A DNA stretch of 64,000 nt from Streptomyces aurantiogriseus (GTDB taxonomy: Bacteria > Actinomycetota > Actinomycetes > Streptomycetales > Streptomycetaceae). Where the stretch lies: positions 248,001-312,000 of the forward strand of contig NZ_BMSX01000011.1 of NCBI RefSeq assembly GCF_014649375.1, written 5' to 3'. The translations under genes were made by a program, and so were the position numbers. The notes beneath the pieces are model-generated. The model saw only the letters and a list, made by a program, of their open reading frames with translations. It had not been told where the DNA came from and did not search any database. Every line of letters begins with the position of its first letter. The first letter of the stretch is position 1. This document shows, piece after piece, positions 7,497-15,841 of this stretch.

Positions 7497-9146
7497 ATGG
7501 CAGGCAGCACGCACACCGTGACCAACCAGCCCCCGCCCCTGCTGGGGTACGACGTCTACGGCGCCGACCAGGCCCTGGTGGCCGCCGTGGAACGCCACCT
7601 CGATCCGGAGCTGCTCGACGAGGCGCGCGGTGAGCTGTCCGCGCTGGGCCGGGCCGCCGGGTCGGCCCAGCTGCAGGAGTGGGCGATCCAGGCCAACGAG
7701 AACCCGCCGACCCTGCGCGCGTACGACCGCTACGGCCACCGGGTCGACGAGGTCGAGTTCCACCCGGCCTGGCACCGGCTGCTCGGCAAGGGGGTCAGTG
7801 CCGGTCTGACGGCGGCCTGGGCGCAGCCGGGCGGGCATGTGCGGCGGGCGGCGGGGTTCATGGTGTGGACGCAGGTCGAGGCGGGCAACGGCTGCCCGCT
7901 GTCGATGACCCATGCGGCGGTGCCGGCCCTGCGCACGGATCCGGCGCTGGCGGCCGAGTGGGAGCCCCGGCTGACGTCGACGATCTACGAACGCGAGATG
8001 CGGCCTCCGAGCCGGAAGGCGGGGGTGCTGTTCGGGATGGGGATGACGGAGAAGCAGGGCGGCAGCGACGTCCGGGCGAACACGACGTCCGCGCGGCCGC
8101 TCGCCGAGGACGGCGCGTACGAGCTGACCGGGCACAAGTGGTTCTGTTCGGCGCCGATGTCGGACGGTTTCCTGGTGCTGGCCCGGGCCGCCCCTTCACC
8201 GGGAGAAGGGGGCCTCACCTGCTTCCTGGTCCCCCGGGTGCTGGAGGACGGCTCCCGCAACGTCTTCCGTATCCAGCGGCTCAAGGACAAGCTGGGCAAC
8301 CGGTCGAACGCCTCCGCCGAGGTCGAGTTCGACGGGACGTGGGCGCGCAGGGTCGGCGAGGAGGGGCGGGGGGTGCGCGCCATCATCGGGATGGTGGCGG
8401 CGACCCGGCTCGACTGTGTGCTGGGCTCGGCGGGGCTGATGCGGGCGGCCGTCTCCCAGGCCGTGCACCACTGCGCGTACCGGGAGGCGTTCGGCGGGAA
8501 GCTCCTCGACAAGCCGCTGATGCGCAATGTTCTGGCCGATCTCGCGCTGGAGTCGGAGGCGGCCACGACCCTGGGGCTGCGGCTCGCGGCGGCCTACGAC
8601 GACGGTGGTGAGCAGGAGCGGGCACTGCTGCGGATCGCGGTGCCGGCCGCCAAGTACTGGGTGACCAAGCGCTGCACGCCGGTGACGGTGGAGGCGGCGG
8701 AGTGCCTGGGCGGCAACGGGTACGTGGAGGAGTCGGGGATGCCCCGGCTGGTGCGTGAGTCGCCGCTGAACTCGATCTGGGAGGGTGCGGGCAATGTCCA
8801 GGCGCTGGATGTGCTGCGGGCGTTGCAGCGGGAGCCGCAGGCGTTGAACGCCTATCTCCAGGAGGTGGGCCGGGCCCGGGGTGCCGATCACCGGCTGGAC
8901 GCGGCGATCAAGGATCTGCTGACCGAGCTGGCCGATCTGGACGAGGCGGAGGCGCGGGCGCGGCGGCTGGCGGAGCGGTTCGCGCTGGTGCTCCAGGGGG
9001 CGCTGCTCGTTCGGTTCGCTCCGCCGGAGGTCGCCGACGCGTTCTGTGCCTCACGGCTGGGCGGCGACGGGGGTGCGGCCTTCGGGGCGCTGCCCCACAG
9101 CCTCGGTCTGGAGGCGATCGTGGAGCGGGCCAGGCCGCTGTCCTGA
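7497..9146 (+). CDS. AidB-like acyl-CoA dehydrogenase family protein
   Basis: The 549-residue product matches the length and layout of AidB. It has an N-terminal AidB-specific region (QPPPLLGYDVYGADQALVAA), the acyl-CoA dehydrogenase middle and C-terminal domains (GMTEKQGGSDVRANTT, LTGHKWFCSAPMSD, EAAECLGGNGYVEESGMPRL), and an FAD-binding RESPLNSIWEGAGNVQALDV block. AidB proteins are flavoproteins of the E. coli adaptive response to alkylating agents that bind DNA. Activity as a true acyl-CoA dehydrogenase is weak. It is a single gene, closed by a strong hairpin at 9164-9201. Confidence 0.92.
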   Translation: MAGSTHTVTNQPPPLLGYDVYGADQALVAAVERHLDPELLDEARGELSALGRAAGSAQLQEWAIQANENPPTLRAYDRYGHRVDEVEFHPAWHRLLGKGVSAGLTAAWAQPGGHVRRAAGFMVWTQVEAGNGCPLSMTHAAVPALRTDPALAAEWEPRLTSTIYEREMRPPSRKAGVLFGMGMTEKQGGSDVRANTTSARPLAEDGAYELTGHKWFCSAPMSDGFLVLARAAPSPGEGGLTCFLVPRVLEDGSRNVFRIQRLKDKLGNRSNASAEVEFDGTWARRVGEEGRGVRAIIGMVAATRLDCVLGSAGLMRAAVSQAVHHCAYREAFGGKLLDKPLMRNVLADLALESEAATTLGLRLAAAYDDGGEQERALLRIAVPAAKYWVTKRCTPVTVEAAECLGGNGYVEESGMPRLVRESPLNSIWEGAGNVQALDVLRALQREPQALNAYLQEVGRARGADHRLDAAIKDLLTELADLDEAEARARRLAERFALVLQGALLVRFAPPEVADAFCASRLGGDGGAAFGALPHSLGLEAIVERARPLS

Positions 9147-9163
9147 GCTGGGCGCCGACAGGT

Positions 9164-9201
9164 GCGGGGGTGGTGCTGCGCCGACACGGCACCACCCCCG
9201 C
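9164..9201 (+). terminator. Hairpin terminator after the AidB-like gene
   Basis: GCGGGGGTGGTGC at 9164-9176 pairs perfectly with GCACCACCCCCGC at 9189-9201 across a 12-base loop. It begins 18 bases after the AidB stop. No T-run follows, which is normal for Streptomyces terminators. Confidence 0.8.
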
Positions 9202-9281
9202 GGCAATGGCCCTGCGAGGCCAGGAACGCCGCTCGGGACGGCGTGGCACAAGTCTCGGACAGCCCGTGGATGTTGACCAGG

Positions 9282-9299
9282 GTTGCAAGGGGTTGCAAC
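9282..9299. promoter_or_regulatory. TTGCAA inverted repeat upstream of the GAF regulator
   Basis: GTTGCAA-GGGG-TTGCAAC is a perfect 7-bp inverted repeat, and also a direct repeat of GGTTGCAA. It lies about 137 bases before the GAF regulator start. The TTGCAA core resembles sites of RamB/PrpR-type regulators, but that is only a resemblance. It is a candidate operator. Confidence 0.4.
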
Positions 9300-9435
9300 G
9301 TGTTGGACTCGGTGACCGGAGTGTGCCCCTCCGTCACGGGCGGACGGCAAGATGGGACCTCCAGCAAGACCGGAAACAGTCGGCGCAGAAGCTTGACATC
9401 CGGTCGCACGCCTGTGTGCTTCCCGGGAGGCCCCA

Positions 9436-10749
9436 GTGGCGAAGTCGCCGATGAACGTGCCGCGGTTCGCGGCCGTCGACGCCGCACGGGCGGCGCGGAC
9501 GCTCAGCGAGGTGCGGGAGGCCAGGCTCGCCGGGCAGCGGGCGCGCGTCGCGCCGCGTCCGGTGATCGAGCAGTCCTGGGAGCGGGTGCTGCGCAGCGGT
9601 GTCGATCCGGAGCACGGATTCAGAGCGGGGCTGCTCAGTCCCGACGAGGTCCGGCGGCGGCGGGAGGAGTCGCCGCTGCGGGATGTGCTGCCGGTGCTGC
9701 GGGAGGGACTGCTGTCGGTCGCGGACGTCGCCCACCACATCATGGTCGTCGCCGACGGGGAGGGCCGGGTGCTGTGGCGGGAGGGCTGTTCGCCGGTGCT
9801 GCGCAAGGCCGACGGGCTCGGGTTCGAACTGGGTGCGGACTGGCGGGAGGACGTCGTCGGCACCAACGGGGTGGGTACCTCGGCGGTGGTGCGCAGACCC
9901 GTACAGGTGTTCGCTGGTGAGCACTTTGTGCGCTCGCACACCACGTGGACCTGCGCCGGCGCCCCGATCACCGACCCGCGCGACGGCCGGCTGCTCGGCG
10001 TGGTCGATGTCAGCGGCCCGCTGGAGACGATGCATCCCGCCACGCTGGCCTGGGTCGACTCGGTGGCGAAGCTCGCCGAGGCCAGGCTGCGGGAGCTGCA
10101 TCTGAGTGCGCTGGAGCGGCTGCGCGCGGTGGCGGCGCCGGTGCTGGCCCGGCTGGGCGGCCGGGCGGCGGTGGTGGACGAGGACGGCTGGACCGCGGCC
10201 GTGACCGGGATGCCGTACACGAACCGGATCGCGTTGCCGAAGTCGCTGTCGCCTGGCCGGCGGTGGCTGCCGGCGCTGGGGCTGTGCTCGGTGGAGCCGC
10301 TGTCCGGGGGCTGGCTGGTGCGGACGCTCGACGCGGCTGCGGAGCCGCTGCCACCCGGCGCCACCCGGATCGTGCTGGATGTGACGCGGCCGCGCCGCTG
10401 GTCGGTGACGGTCAGCGGCGGGGCGGGTTCGTGGTCCCATGAACTCAGTCCGCGGCATGCCGAGTTGCTGTACCTGCTGGCGGTGCAGCGGGGCGGGCGC
10501 AGCGCGGCGGGGCTGGCGCAGGACGTGTTCGGCGACCCGGCGCGGACGGTGACGGTGCGGGCCGAGATGTCGCGGGTGCGGCGGTACCTGGGGGGACTCC
10601 TGGAACATCGGCCTTATCGTTTCAGCGAGGACGCGGAGGTGGAGGTGCTCCTCCCGGACGACCCGAAGGATCTCCTTCCGTACTCGAGCGCTCCGGCGGT
10701 GACGGGGGTGCGGACGACGGATTCCGTGCCGTGCCCTCCGAGGCCCTGA
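9436..10749 (+). CDS. GAF-domain transcriptional regulator with C-terminal winged-helix-like region
   Basis: The 437-residue protein contains an N-terminal segment typical of AcoR-type regulators (VIEQSWERVLRSGVDPEH) and a GAF domain around residues 90-220 (GLGFELGADWREDVVGTNGV, GTSAVV, SHTTWTCAGAPITDP, LGVVDVSGPL). It lacks the sigma-54 AAA+ domain. The C-terminus (HELSPRHAELLYLLAVQRGG, TVTVRAEMSRVRRYLGGLL) looks like a winged-helix DNA-binding region. Such truncated AcoR relatives are common in Streptomyces and often control dehydrogenases. The start is the GTG at 9436; an ATG at 9451 is possible. Its 3' end lies in a 35-bp tandem repeat. Confidence 0.85.
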   Translation: MAKSPMNVPRFAAVDAARAARTLSEVREARLAGQRARVAPRPVIEQSWERVLRSGVDPEHGFRAGLLSPDEVRRRREESPLRDVLPVLREGLLSVADVAHHIMVVADGEGRVLWREGCSPVLRKADGLGFELGADWREDVVGTNGVGTSAVVRRPVQVFAGEHFVRSHTTWTCAGAPITDPRDGRLLGVVDVSGPLETMHPATLAWVDSVAKLAEARLRELHLSALERLRAVAAPVLARLGGRAAVVDEDGWTAAVTGMPYTNRIALPKSLSPGRRWLPALGLCSVEPLSGGWLVRTLDAAAEPLPPGATRIVLDVTRPRRWSVTVSGGAGSWSHELSPRHAELLYLLAVQRGGRSAAGLAQDVFGDPARTVTVRAEMSRVRRYLGGLLEHRPYRFSEDAEVEVLLPDDPKDLLPYSSAPAVTGVRTTDSVPCPPRP

Positions 10750-10799
10750 CGACGGATTCCGTACCCCGCCCTCCGAGGCCCTGACGACGGATTCCGTGG
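10713..10799. repeat. 35-bp tandem repeat over the stop codon of the GAF regulator
   Basis: The words GACGACGGATTCCGT and CCCTCCGAGGCCCT recur with a period of exactly 35 bases, at 10713, 10748 and (partial) 10783. The gene's TGA (10747-10749) spans the junction of the first two units. This indicates local duplication of the gene end. Confidence 0.9.
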
Positions 10800-10987
10800 C
10801 CCGGAGGGTGTCTCACCCCCTCATTCGTACCGTAAATCGCCTTACGTCACGGCATCTTCCGTACATGTGCGGGGACTTCGCCCCAGGGGCGTGCGGACTG
10901 CCGTAGCATCCCCTGACGGGTCACCCCACCTGCTCCTTGGTCAACGTACGGATCATCAGGCGCAGTTGGCCCGCCTCGGGAGGACAG

Positions 10988-12280
10988 ATGAGACATCGCG
11001 GCCGACATCGACGTCGCAGGCGGGGCAGGGCACTGCGCGCGTTCCTGACCGGAACCGCGCTCGCGCTCACCGCCGCCGCCACCATGATCAGCGCTTCCCA
11101 GGCGACGGTCACGGACGGTCCCGGGGCCCTGAAGCCCCTCACCGCCTCGGCCGACACGGACGCGCTGCGGCTGACGGAGGATCCGGTGCCGCAGGCCTCC
11201 CTGGACCGGCTCGCCTCCGAGATGGGCCGGCCGGTGGGCGTCGGCGCGGTGCTGAGCGGCGCCGACCGCACCCTGCGCGACGCCGTCGACTGCACGGACA
11301 CCGAGCGACGGGCGTTGCCCGTCTCCCCCACGGCCACGCGCGCGTACTGCTGGAACACCGACGAGACCGAGGGCTGGCAGCCGGGCGCGGTGACCACCTC
11401 CGGCGACGCGGACGACGACGGGTTGTGGGGCGCGCACCGGGTGATCCTGTCCGGCTGGTCCCGCAGCGCCGGCCCGGCGGCCGACCGGGGGCTGGCCCGG
11501 ATCGCCTTCGTCGACGCGGCCAACCTGAACCGCCTCACCTACACCTGGGCGCTGCTCGCCGTCCCGGTCGACGGCGGACGCGACTACCGGGGGCTGGTCT
11601 CCCATGTCTCCGGGATGGTCTGGTACCAGGACAAGCTGCTGGTCACCGCCGACGACGGGGGCCGCACCGCGCTGTACGTCTACGACATGAACCGCATTCA
11701 CCGCGCCACCGTCACCGGCGAGGCGATCGGGCGGGTGCCCGGCGGCTGGTCGGCGCACGGCTCCCCGTACGTCCTGCCGGCCGTCGCCTCCTACCGGCTG
11801 AGCGGCGGCCCGAACGCCCCGCACCCGGCCACCGTCTCCCTCGACCGCAGCACCGCGCCGGACAGCCTGGTCGCCGGGGAGTGGACCCTCGACGACGGTG
11901 ACCGGGGCGCCCGCCTGTGGCGGTACGCCTTCGACACCGACCCCGGACGCGTCGGCCTTCTCGCCACCGACGCCGCCGGGCGGGTCCGGGCGACGGAGGC
12001 GTACCGGACGAAGCTCACCGGGGTGCGCGGGGTGCTCGCCCATGAGTCCGCCTGGTACGTGACCCGCGCGGCGGGCGCGGGCGAGCGGCAGGGGACGCTG
12101 TGGCGGCAGGACACGGACGGTTCCCGGGCCGCGGTGTGCGGTACCGCCGAGAGCCACAGCTGCTGGGGCTCCGGGACCGAGTCCCTCTCCTACTGGGCGG
12201 CGACCGGCGAGGTGTGGACGCAGTCGGGGCGGGTCCTCTTCGCGCTGCCCCTGGCCTCGATCGACAGATCAGCGGAGTAG
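10988..12280 (+). CDS. Secreted protein of unknown function
   Basis: The 430-residue protein has a long Arg-rich n-region (RHRGRHRRRRRGRALR) followed by a hydrophobic stretch ending near SASQA, a Sec-type export signal. The mature part has repeated aromatic beta-strand-like segments such as LLAVPVDGGRDYRGLVSHVS and TALYVYDMNRIHRATV. This pattern suggests a beta-propeller, but I recognise no family and no catalytic residues. ATG 10988 is chosen because GGGAGGA lies 6-7 bases upstream. It reads towards the GNAT gene 17 bases downstream and may be co-transcribed with it. Confidence 0.82.
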   Translation: MRHRGRHRRRRRGRALRAFLTGTALALTAAATMISASQATVTDGPGALKPLTASADTDALRLTEDPVPQASLDRLASEMGRPVGVGAVLSGADRTLRDAVDCTDTERRALPVSPTATRAYCWNTDETEGWQPGAVTTSGDADDDGLWGAHRVILSGWSRSAGPAADRGLARIAFVDAANLNRLTYTWALLAVPVDGGRDYRGLVSHVSGMVWYQDKLLVTADDGGRTALYVYDMNRIHRATVTGEAIGRVPGGWSAHGSPYVLPAVASYRLSGGPNAPHPATVSLDRSTAPDSLVAGEWTLDDGDRGARLWRYAFDTDPGRVGLLATDAAGRVRATEAYRTKLTGVRGVLAHESAWYVTRAAGAGERQGTLWRQDTDGSRAAVCGTAESHSCWGSGTESLSYWAATGEVWTQSGRVLFALPLASIDRSAE

Positions 12281-12297
12281 ATGATTCCCTGACCGGC

Positions 12298-12870
12298 ATG
12301 ACCAACATCCCCGTGACCACCTGGTCCCTGGAGCAGACCGCACCGAGTGACCTGCTGCCGGCCGCCGCGCCCGACGGCGACGTCCGGATCGTCCGCTCCG
12401 AGGTGCCCTCGCCGGAGTTCAGCCGCTTCCTGTACGCCTCCGTCGGCGGCGACATCCTGTGGGTCGACCGGCTGAGCTGGACCTACGCGCGGTGGCAGGA
12501 GCACCTGGAGCGTCCGGGGGTCGAGACATGGGTCGCGTACGACCGGGGCACGCCCGCCGGGTACGTGGAGCTGGCGCCGCAGGACGACGGGGTCGTGGAG
12601 ATCGAGTACTTCGGGCTGATCCCCGCCTTCCGCGGCCGGCGGATCGGTGGCCATCTGCTGTCGTACGGCACCGCCCGCGCCTGGGACCTCGCGGACCGCT
12701 GGCCCGGGCTGCCGCAGACCAAGCGGGTGTGGCTGCACACGTGCAGCAAGGACGGCGAGCACGCGATGGCCAACTACCTGCGGCGCGGGTTCACGCTGTT
12801 CGACACCAAGGTCGAGGAGGAGGCGGAGGCGCCCAGCCCGGGACCCTGGCCGGGTGCATACCCCTCCTGA
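12298..12870 (+). CDS. GNAT-family N-acetyltransferase
   Basis: The 190-residue product has a GNAT fold. VAYDRGTPAGYVELAP gives strands 2-3, VEIEYFGLIPAFRGRRIGGH gives strand 4 and the acetyl-CoA pyrophosphate loop (RGRRIGG), and a C-terminal VWLHTCSKDGEHAMANYLRR leads to GFTLFD. It should transfer an acetyl group from acetyl-CoA to a small-molecule or protein amine; the acceptor is not predictable. It sits between the secreted-protein gene and the sulfur operon and is followed by a perfect hairpin at 12910-12944 that probably ends its transcript. Confidence 0.88.
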   Translation: MTNIPVTTWSLEQTAPSDLLPAAAPDGDVRIVRSEVPSPEFSRFLYASVGGDILWVDRLSWTYARWQEHLERPGVETWVAYDRGTPAGYVELAPQDDGVVEIEYFGLIPAFRGRRIGGHLLSYGTARAWDLADRWPGLPQTKRVWLHTCSKDGEHAMANYLRRGFTLFDTKVEEEAEAPSPGPWPGAYPS

Positions 12871-12909
12871 CCTGCGCGGACAAGATGCCGCACGGCGCAT
12901 GTGACCGAC

Positions 12910-12944
12910 GACACCCTTGTCTCACATTCCGGGACAAGGGTGTC
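12910..12944 (+). terminator. Hairpin terminator after the GNAT gene, upstream of the sulfur operon
   Basis: GACACCCTTGTC (12910-12921) and GACAAGGGTGTC (12933-12944) pair perfectly over an 11-base loop, with outer CATGTG/CACATG words extending the symmetry. It lies 40 bases after the GNAT stop and separates that gene from the sulfur operon's leader. It could alternatively act in the operon's own 5' region. Confidence 0.75.
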
Positions 12945-12970
12945 CACATGACGGACGAAGCTGGACTGTG

Positions 12971-13006
12971 TCCAGATCGCCATGACACGCTTCCGTCATG
13001 TCTGGA
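12971..13006. promoter_or_regulatory. Imperfect dyad covering the leader-peptide start
   Basis: TCCAGA-4-CATGAC-8-GTCATG-TCTGGA forms two nested inverted repeats. The right arm contains the ATG of the leader peptide (12998). It could be an operator for a sulfur regulator, or an RNA hairpin at the leader start. Confidence 0.4.
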
Positions 13007-13081
13007 ACTGGAATTGCCTTGGTGAGTCGGCGGCACGTCGACCTCGGCCGCATGTCCAGCGCCATCTGTCCGGCGAGCTGA
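12998..13081 (+). CDS. Putative cis-acting leader peptide of the sulfur-assimilation operon (HVDLGR family)
   Basis: A 27-codon frame reads MSGTGIALVSRRHVDLGRMS then SAICPAS and a TGA stop. The core RRHVDLGR followed by a short hydrophobic stretch and a Cys codon is the signature of the small leader peptides often found before sulfur genes in Streptomyces. It ends 148 bases before the sulfite reductase start, and there is no clear Shine-Dalgarno sequence, so it may be translated leaderless. By analogy with Cys-codon attenuators of mycobacteria, translation through the single Cys codon (TGT) probably senses cysteine supply and sets downstream expression. The family match is firm; the mechanism is inferred. 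Confidence 0.85.
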   Translation: MSGTGIALVSRRHVDLGRMSSAICPAS

Positions 13082-13228
13082 CGCTGCGTCCATCAGTGGC
13101 CCCCGGCCATGGAGCAGCACCGCCGACACCCTCCTCCACCCTCCCCGCGCAATGACGCGCACATAAACCCATGCGCCCATACGCGCTGGTCAGAGCCGCT
13201 TTCCGCCTGTCCCGAAGGACTTTTCACC

Positions 13229-14926
13229 ATGGCCGCCACCCCGCAGAACCCTGCCGCCTCCGCGCCCCGCCGCAAGGTGAGCCGTCACCGCGGTGAGGGT
13301 CAGTGGGCCGTGGGTCACTTCACCCCGCTCAACGGCAACGAACAGTTCAAGAAGGACGACGACGGTCTCAATGTGCGGACACGCATTGAGACGATCTACT
13401 CCAAGCGGGGCTTCGACTCGATCGACCCCAACGACCTGCGCGGCCGTATGCGCTGGTGGGGCCTGTACACCCAGCGCAAGCCCGGGATCGACGGCGGCAA
13501 GACCGCGGTCCTGGAGCCGGAGGAGCTGGACGACAAGTACTTCATGCTGCGCGTCCGCATCGACGGCGGCCGGCTGACCACCCGGCAGCTGCGGGTGATC
13601 GGCGAGATCTCGCAGGAGTTCGCGCGCGGCACCGCGGACATCACCGACCGGCAGAACATCCAGCTGCACTGGATCCGCATCGAGGACGTGCCGGAGATCT
13701 GGAACCGCCTCGAGGCCGTCGGCCTGTCCACCACCGAGGCCTGCGGTGACACCCCGCGTGTCATCATCGGCTCGCCGGTCGCCGGTATCGCCGAGGACGA
13801 GATCATCGACGGCAGCCCGGCCATCGACGAGATCCACAGCCGGTACATCGGCAGCAAGGAATTCTCCAACCTGCCCCGCAAGTTCAAGACGGCCGTCTCC
13901 GGCTCCCCGCTCCTCGACGTCGCCCACGAGATCAACGACGTCGCGTTCGTCGGCGTCGAGCACCCCGAGCACGGCCCCGGCTTCGACCTGTGGGTCGGCG
14001 GCGGCCTGTCCACCAACCCGAAGATCGGCGTCCGGCTCGGCGCCTGGGTGCCGCTGGACGAGGTCCCGGACGTCTGGGCCGGCGTGATCGGCATCTTCCG
14101 CGACTACGGCTACCGGCGCCTGCGCACCCGCGCCCGCCTGAAGTTCCTGGTCGCCGACTGGGGCGCGGAGAAGTTCCGCCAGGTGCTGGAGGACGAGTAC
14201 CTCAAGCGGAAGCTGGTCGACGGTCCCGCCCCCGCCGAGCCCGTGGAGCGCTGGCGCGACCACGTCGGCGTGCACCGGCAGAAGGACGGCCGGTTCTACG
14301 TCGGCTTCGCGCCGCGTGTCGGCCGTGTCGACGGCACCACGCTGACCAAGATCGCCGAGGTCGCGGAGGCACACGGTTCGGGCCGGGTGCGGACCACGGT
14401 CGAGCAGAAGATGATCGTCCTCGATGTCGAGGAGGCGCAGGTCGAGCCGCTGGTCGAGGCCCTGGAGGCCCTGGACCTGACCGCCAAGCCCTCCCCGTTC
14501 CGGCGCGGCACCATGGCCTGCACCGGCATCGAGTACTGCAAGCTCGCCATCGTCGAGACCAAGCAGCGCGGCATCACACTGATCGACGAACTCGAGCGCC
14601 GGATCCCGGAGTTCGACGAGCCGATCACCATCAACATCAACGGCTGCCCGAACGCCTGCGCCCGTATCCAGGTGGCGGACATCGGTCTCAAGGGCCAGCT
14701 CGTCCTCAACGACAAGGGTGAGCAGGTCGAGGGCTACCAGGTGCACCTGGGCGGCGCGCTCGGCCTCGACGCCGGCTTCGGCCGCAAGGTGCGGGGTCTG
14801 AAGGTGACCTCGGAGGAGCTGCCGGACTACGTCGAGCGCGTCCTGAAGCGGTTCCAGGCCGAGCGCGAGGACGGCGAGCGGTTCGCCACCTGGGCGGCCC
14901 GTGCCGACGAGGAGGCCCTCTCATGA
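13229..14926 (+). CDS. Ferredoxin-dependent sulfite reductase (nitrite/sulfite reductase hemoprotein)
   Basis: The 565-residue enzyme reduces sulfite to sulfide with six electrons from ferredoxin. It has the duplicated ferredoxin-like half-domains and siroheme-binding halves. The [4Fe-4S]-siroheme cysteines are clear: C-x5-C in ACTGIEYCKLA and C-x3-C in NGCPNACAR. ATG 13229 is chosen because GAAGGAC lies about 9 bases upstream and the family start RHRGEGQWAVGHF follows; the frame is open further up. It is the first full gene of the operon and its TGA overlaps the next ATG. The sulfur neighbours indicate sulfite rather than nitrite as the substrate. Confidence 0.95.
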   Translation: MAATPQNPAASAPRRKVSRHRGEGQWAVGHFTPLNGNEQFKKDDDGLNVRTRIETIYSKRGFDSIDPNDLRGRMRWWGLYTQRKPGIDGGKTAVLEPEELDDKYFMLRVRIDGGRLTTRQLRVIGEISQEFARGTADITDRQNIQLHWIRIEDVPEIWNRLEAVGLSTTEACGDTPRVIIGSPVAGIAEDEIIDGSPAIDEIHSRYIGSKEFSNLPRKFKTAVSGSPLLDVAHEINDVAFVGVEHPEHGPGFDLWVGGGLSTNPKIGVRLGAWVPLDEVPDVWAGVIGIFRDYGYRRLRTRARLKFLVADWGAEKFRQVLEDEYLKRKLVDGPAPAEPVERWRDHVGVHRQKDGRFYVGFAPRVGRVDGTTLTKIAEVAEAHGSGRVRTTVEQKMIVLDVEEAQVEPLVEALEALDLTAKPSPFRRGTMACTGIEYCKLAIVETKQRGITLIDELERRIPEFDEPITININGCPNACARIQVADIGLKGQLVLNDKGEQVEGYQVHLGGALGLDAGFGRKVRGLKVTSEELPDYVERVLKRFQAEREDGERFATWAARADEEALS

Positions 14927-15102
14927 GCGAGCGGGCCGCACCTTTCTACTGCCCGTACTGCGGCGACGAGGACCTGCGCCCCAGCGAAGAAGGTCACGGC
15001 GCCTGGGAATGCGCGGCCTGCAACCGCGCATTCCAGCTGAAGTTCCTCGGGCTGCTCGCCCGGGGCGTTCAGCGCACCGACACGGGAGGGGACCGAATAT
15101 GA
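14923..15102 (+). CDS. Small zinc-ribbon protein of the sulfur operon
   Basis: This 59-residue protein overlaps the sulfite reductase stop (ATGA at 14923-14926) and the cysH start (ATGA at 15099-15102), so it is translationally coupled on both sides. It has two CxxC pairs, CPYC and CAAC, forming a rubredoxin- or zinc-ribbon-like knuckle, then FQLKFLGLLARG. No enzyme activity is evident. Its fixed place between sulfite reductase and cysH suggests it serves the pathway, perhaps as a metal- or electron-handling accessory. That role is inference only. Confidence 0.9.
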   Translation: MSERAAPFYCPYCGDEDLRPSEEGHGAWECAACNRAFQLKFLGLLARGVQRTDTGGDRI

Positions 15103-15809
15103 CCGCGGTTCAGGAAGGCCGCACCACCGATGAGCTGAAGGCGCTCGCCGAACAGGCGGGACGCGATCTCGAGGACGCCTCGGCGCTGGAGATCCTCCAG
15201 TGGGCCGTGGACACCTTCGGCAAGGAGTTCTGCGTGACCTCCTCCATGGAGGACGCGGTGGTCGCGCATCTGGCGTCGCGCGTGCTGAAGGGCGTCGACG
15301 TGGTGTTCCTCGACACCGGCTACCACTTCCCGGAGACCATCGGCACCCGGGACGCGGTCGAGGCCGTGATGGACGTCAACGTCATCACGCTCACCCCGCG
15401 CCAGACGGTCGCCGAGCAGGACGCCGAGTACGGGCCGAAGCTGCACGACCGCGACCCCGACCTGTGCTGCAAGCTCCGTAAGGTCCAGCCGCTGGAGGAG
15501 GGCCTCAAGAGCTACCGGGCGTGGGCGACCGGCCTGCGCCGCGACGAGTCCCCGACCCGGGCGAACACCCCGGTCGTCGGCTGGGACGAGAAGCGGCAGA
15601 AGGTCAAGATCTCCCCGATCGCCCGCTGGACCCAGGAGGACGTGGACGCGTACGTCGCCGAGCACGGCGTGCTGACCAACCCCCTGCTGATGGACGGCTA
15701 CGCCTCCGTCGGCTGCGCCCCCTGCACCCGCCGCGTCCTGGAGGGCGAGGACGCGCGCGCCGGCCGCTGGGCGGGCCGCGCGAAGACCGAGTGCGGACTG
15801 CACGGCTGA
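15099..15809 (+). CDS. cysH: Assimilatory phosphoadenylyl/adenylyl-sulfate reductase CysH
   Basis: The 236-residue protein reduces activated sulfate to sulfite using thioredoxin. The PP-loop core is present (VTSSMEDAVVAH, VVFLDTGYHFPET). Near the C-terminus are the Cys pair DLCCKLRKVQPL, the second pair GCAPCTRR, and the catalytic ECGLHG. The CC...CxxC set is the [4Fe-4S] cluster signature of APS-using reductases, whereas PAPS-specific enzymes lack it. The ATG overlaps the zinc-ribbon gene stop. Upstream in-frame sequence belongs to that gene's region, so ATG 15099 is the start. The next gene, cysC, makes PAPS, which raises the question of which substrate is used. Confidence 0.95.
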   Translation: MTAVQEGRTTDELKALAEQAGRDLEDASALEILQWAVDTFGKEFCVTSSMEDAVVAHLASRVLKGVDVVFLDTGYHFPETIGTRDAVEAVMDVNVITLTPRQTVAEQDAEYGPKLHDRDPDLCCKLRKVQPLEEGLKSYRAWATGLRRDESPTRANTPVVGWDEKRQKVKISPIARWTQEDVDAYVAEHGVLTNPLLMDGYASVGCAPCTRRVLEGEDARAGRWAGRAKTECGLHG

Positions 15810-15841
15810 CCATGACCGCGCCTACGACATTGGAGAACCAC

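Noticed and set aside
12910..13081. Riboswitch (for example SAM or cobalamin type) before the sulfur operon
   Set aside because: No conserved riboswitch core was found. The region is explained by a terminator hairpin, a dyad and the leader peptide.
13229..14926. Nitrite reductase
   Set aside because: The siroheme/iron-sulfur motifs fit both enzymes, but the coupled cysH-cysC-cysD-cysN genes and the sulfur-type leader indicate sulfite as substrate.
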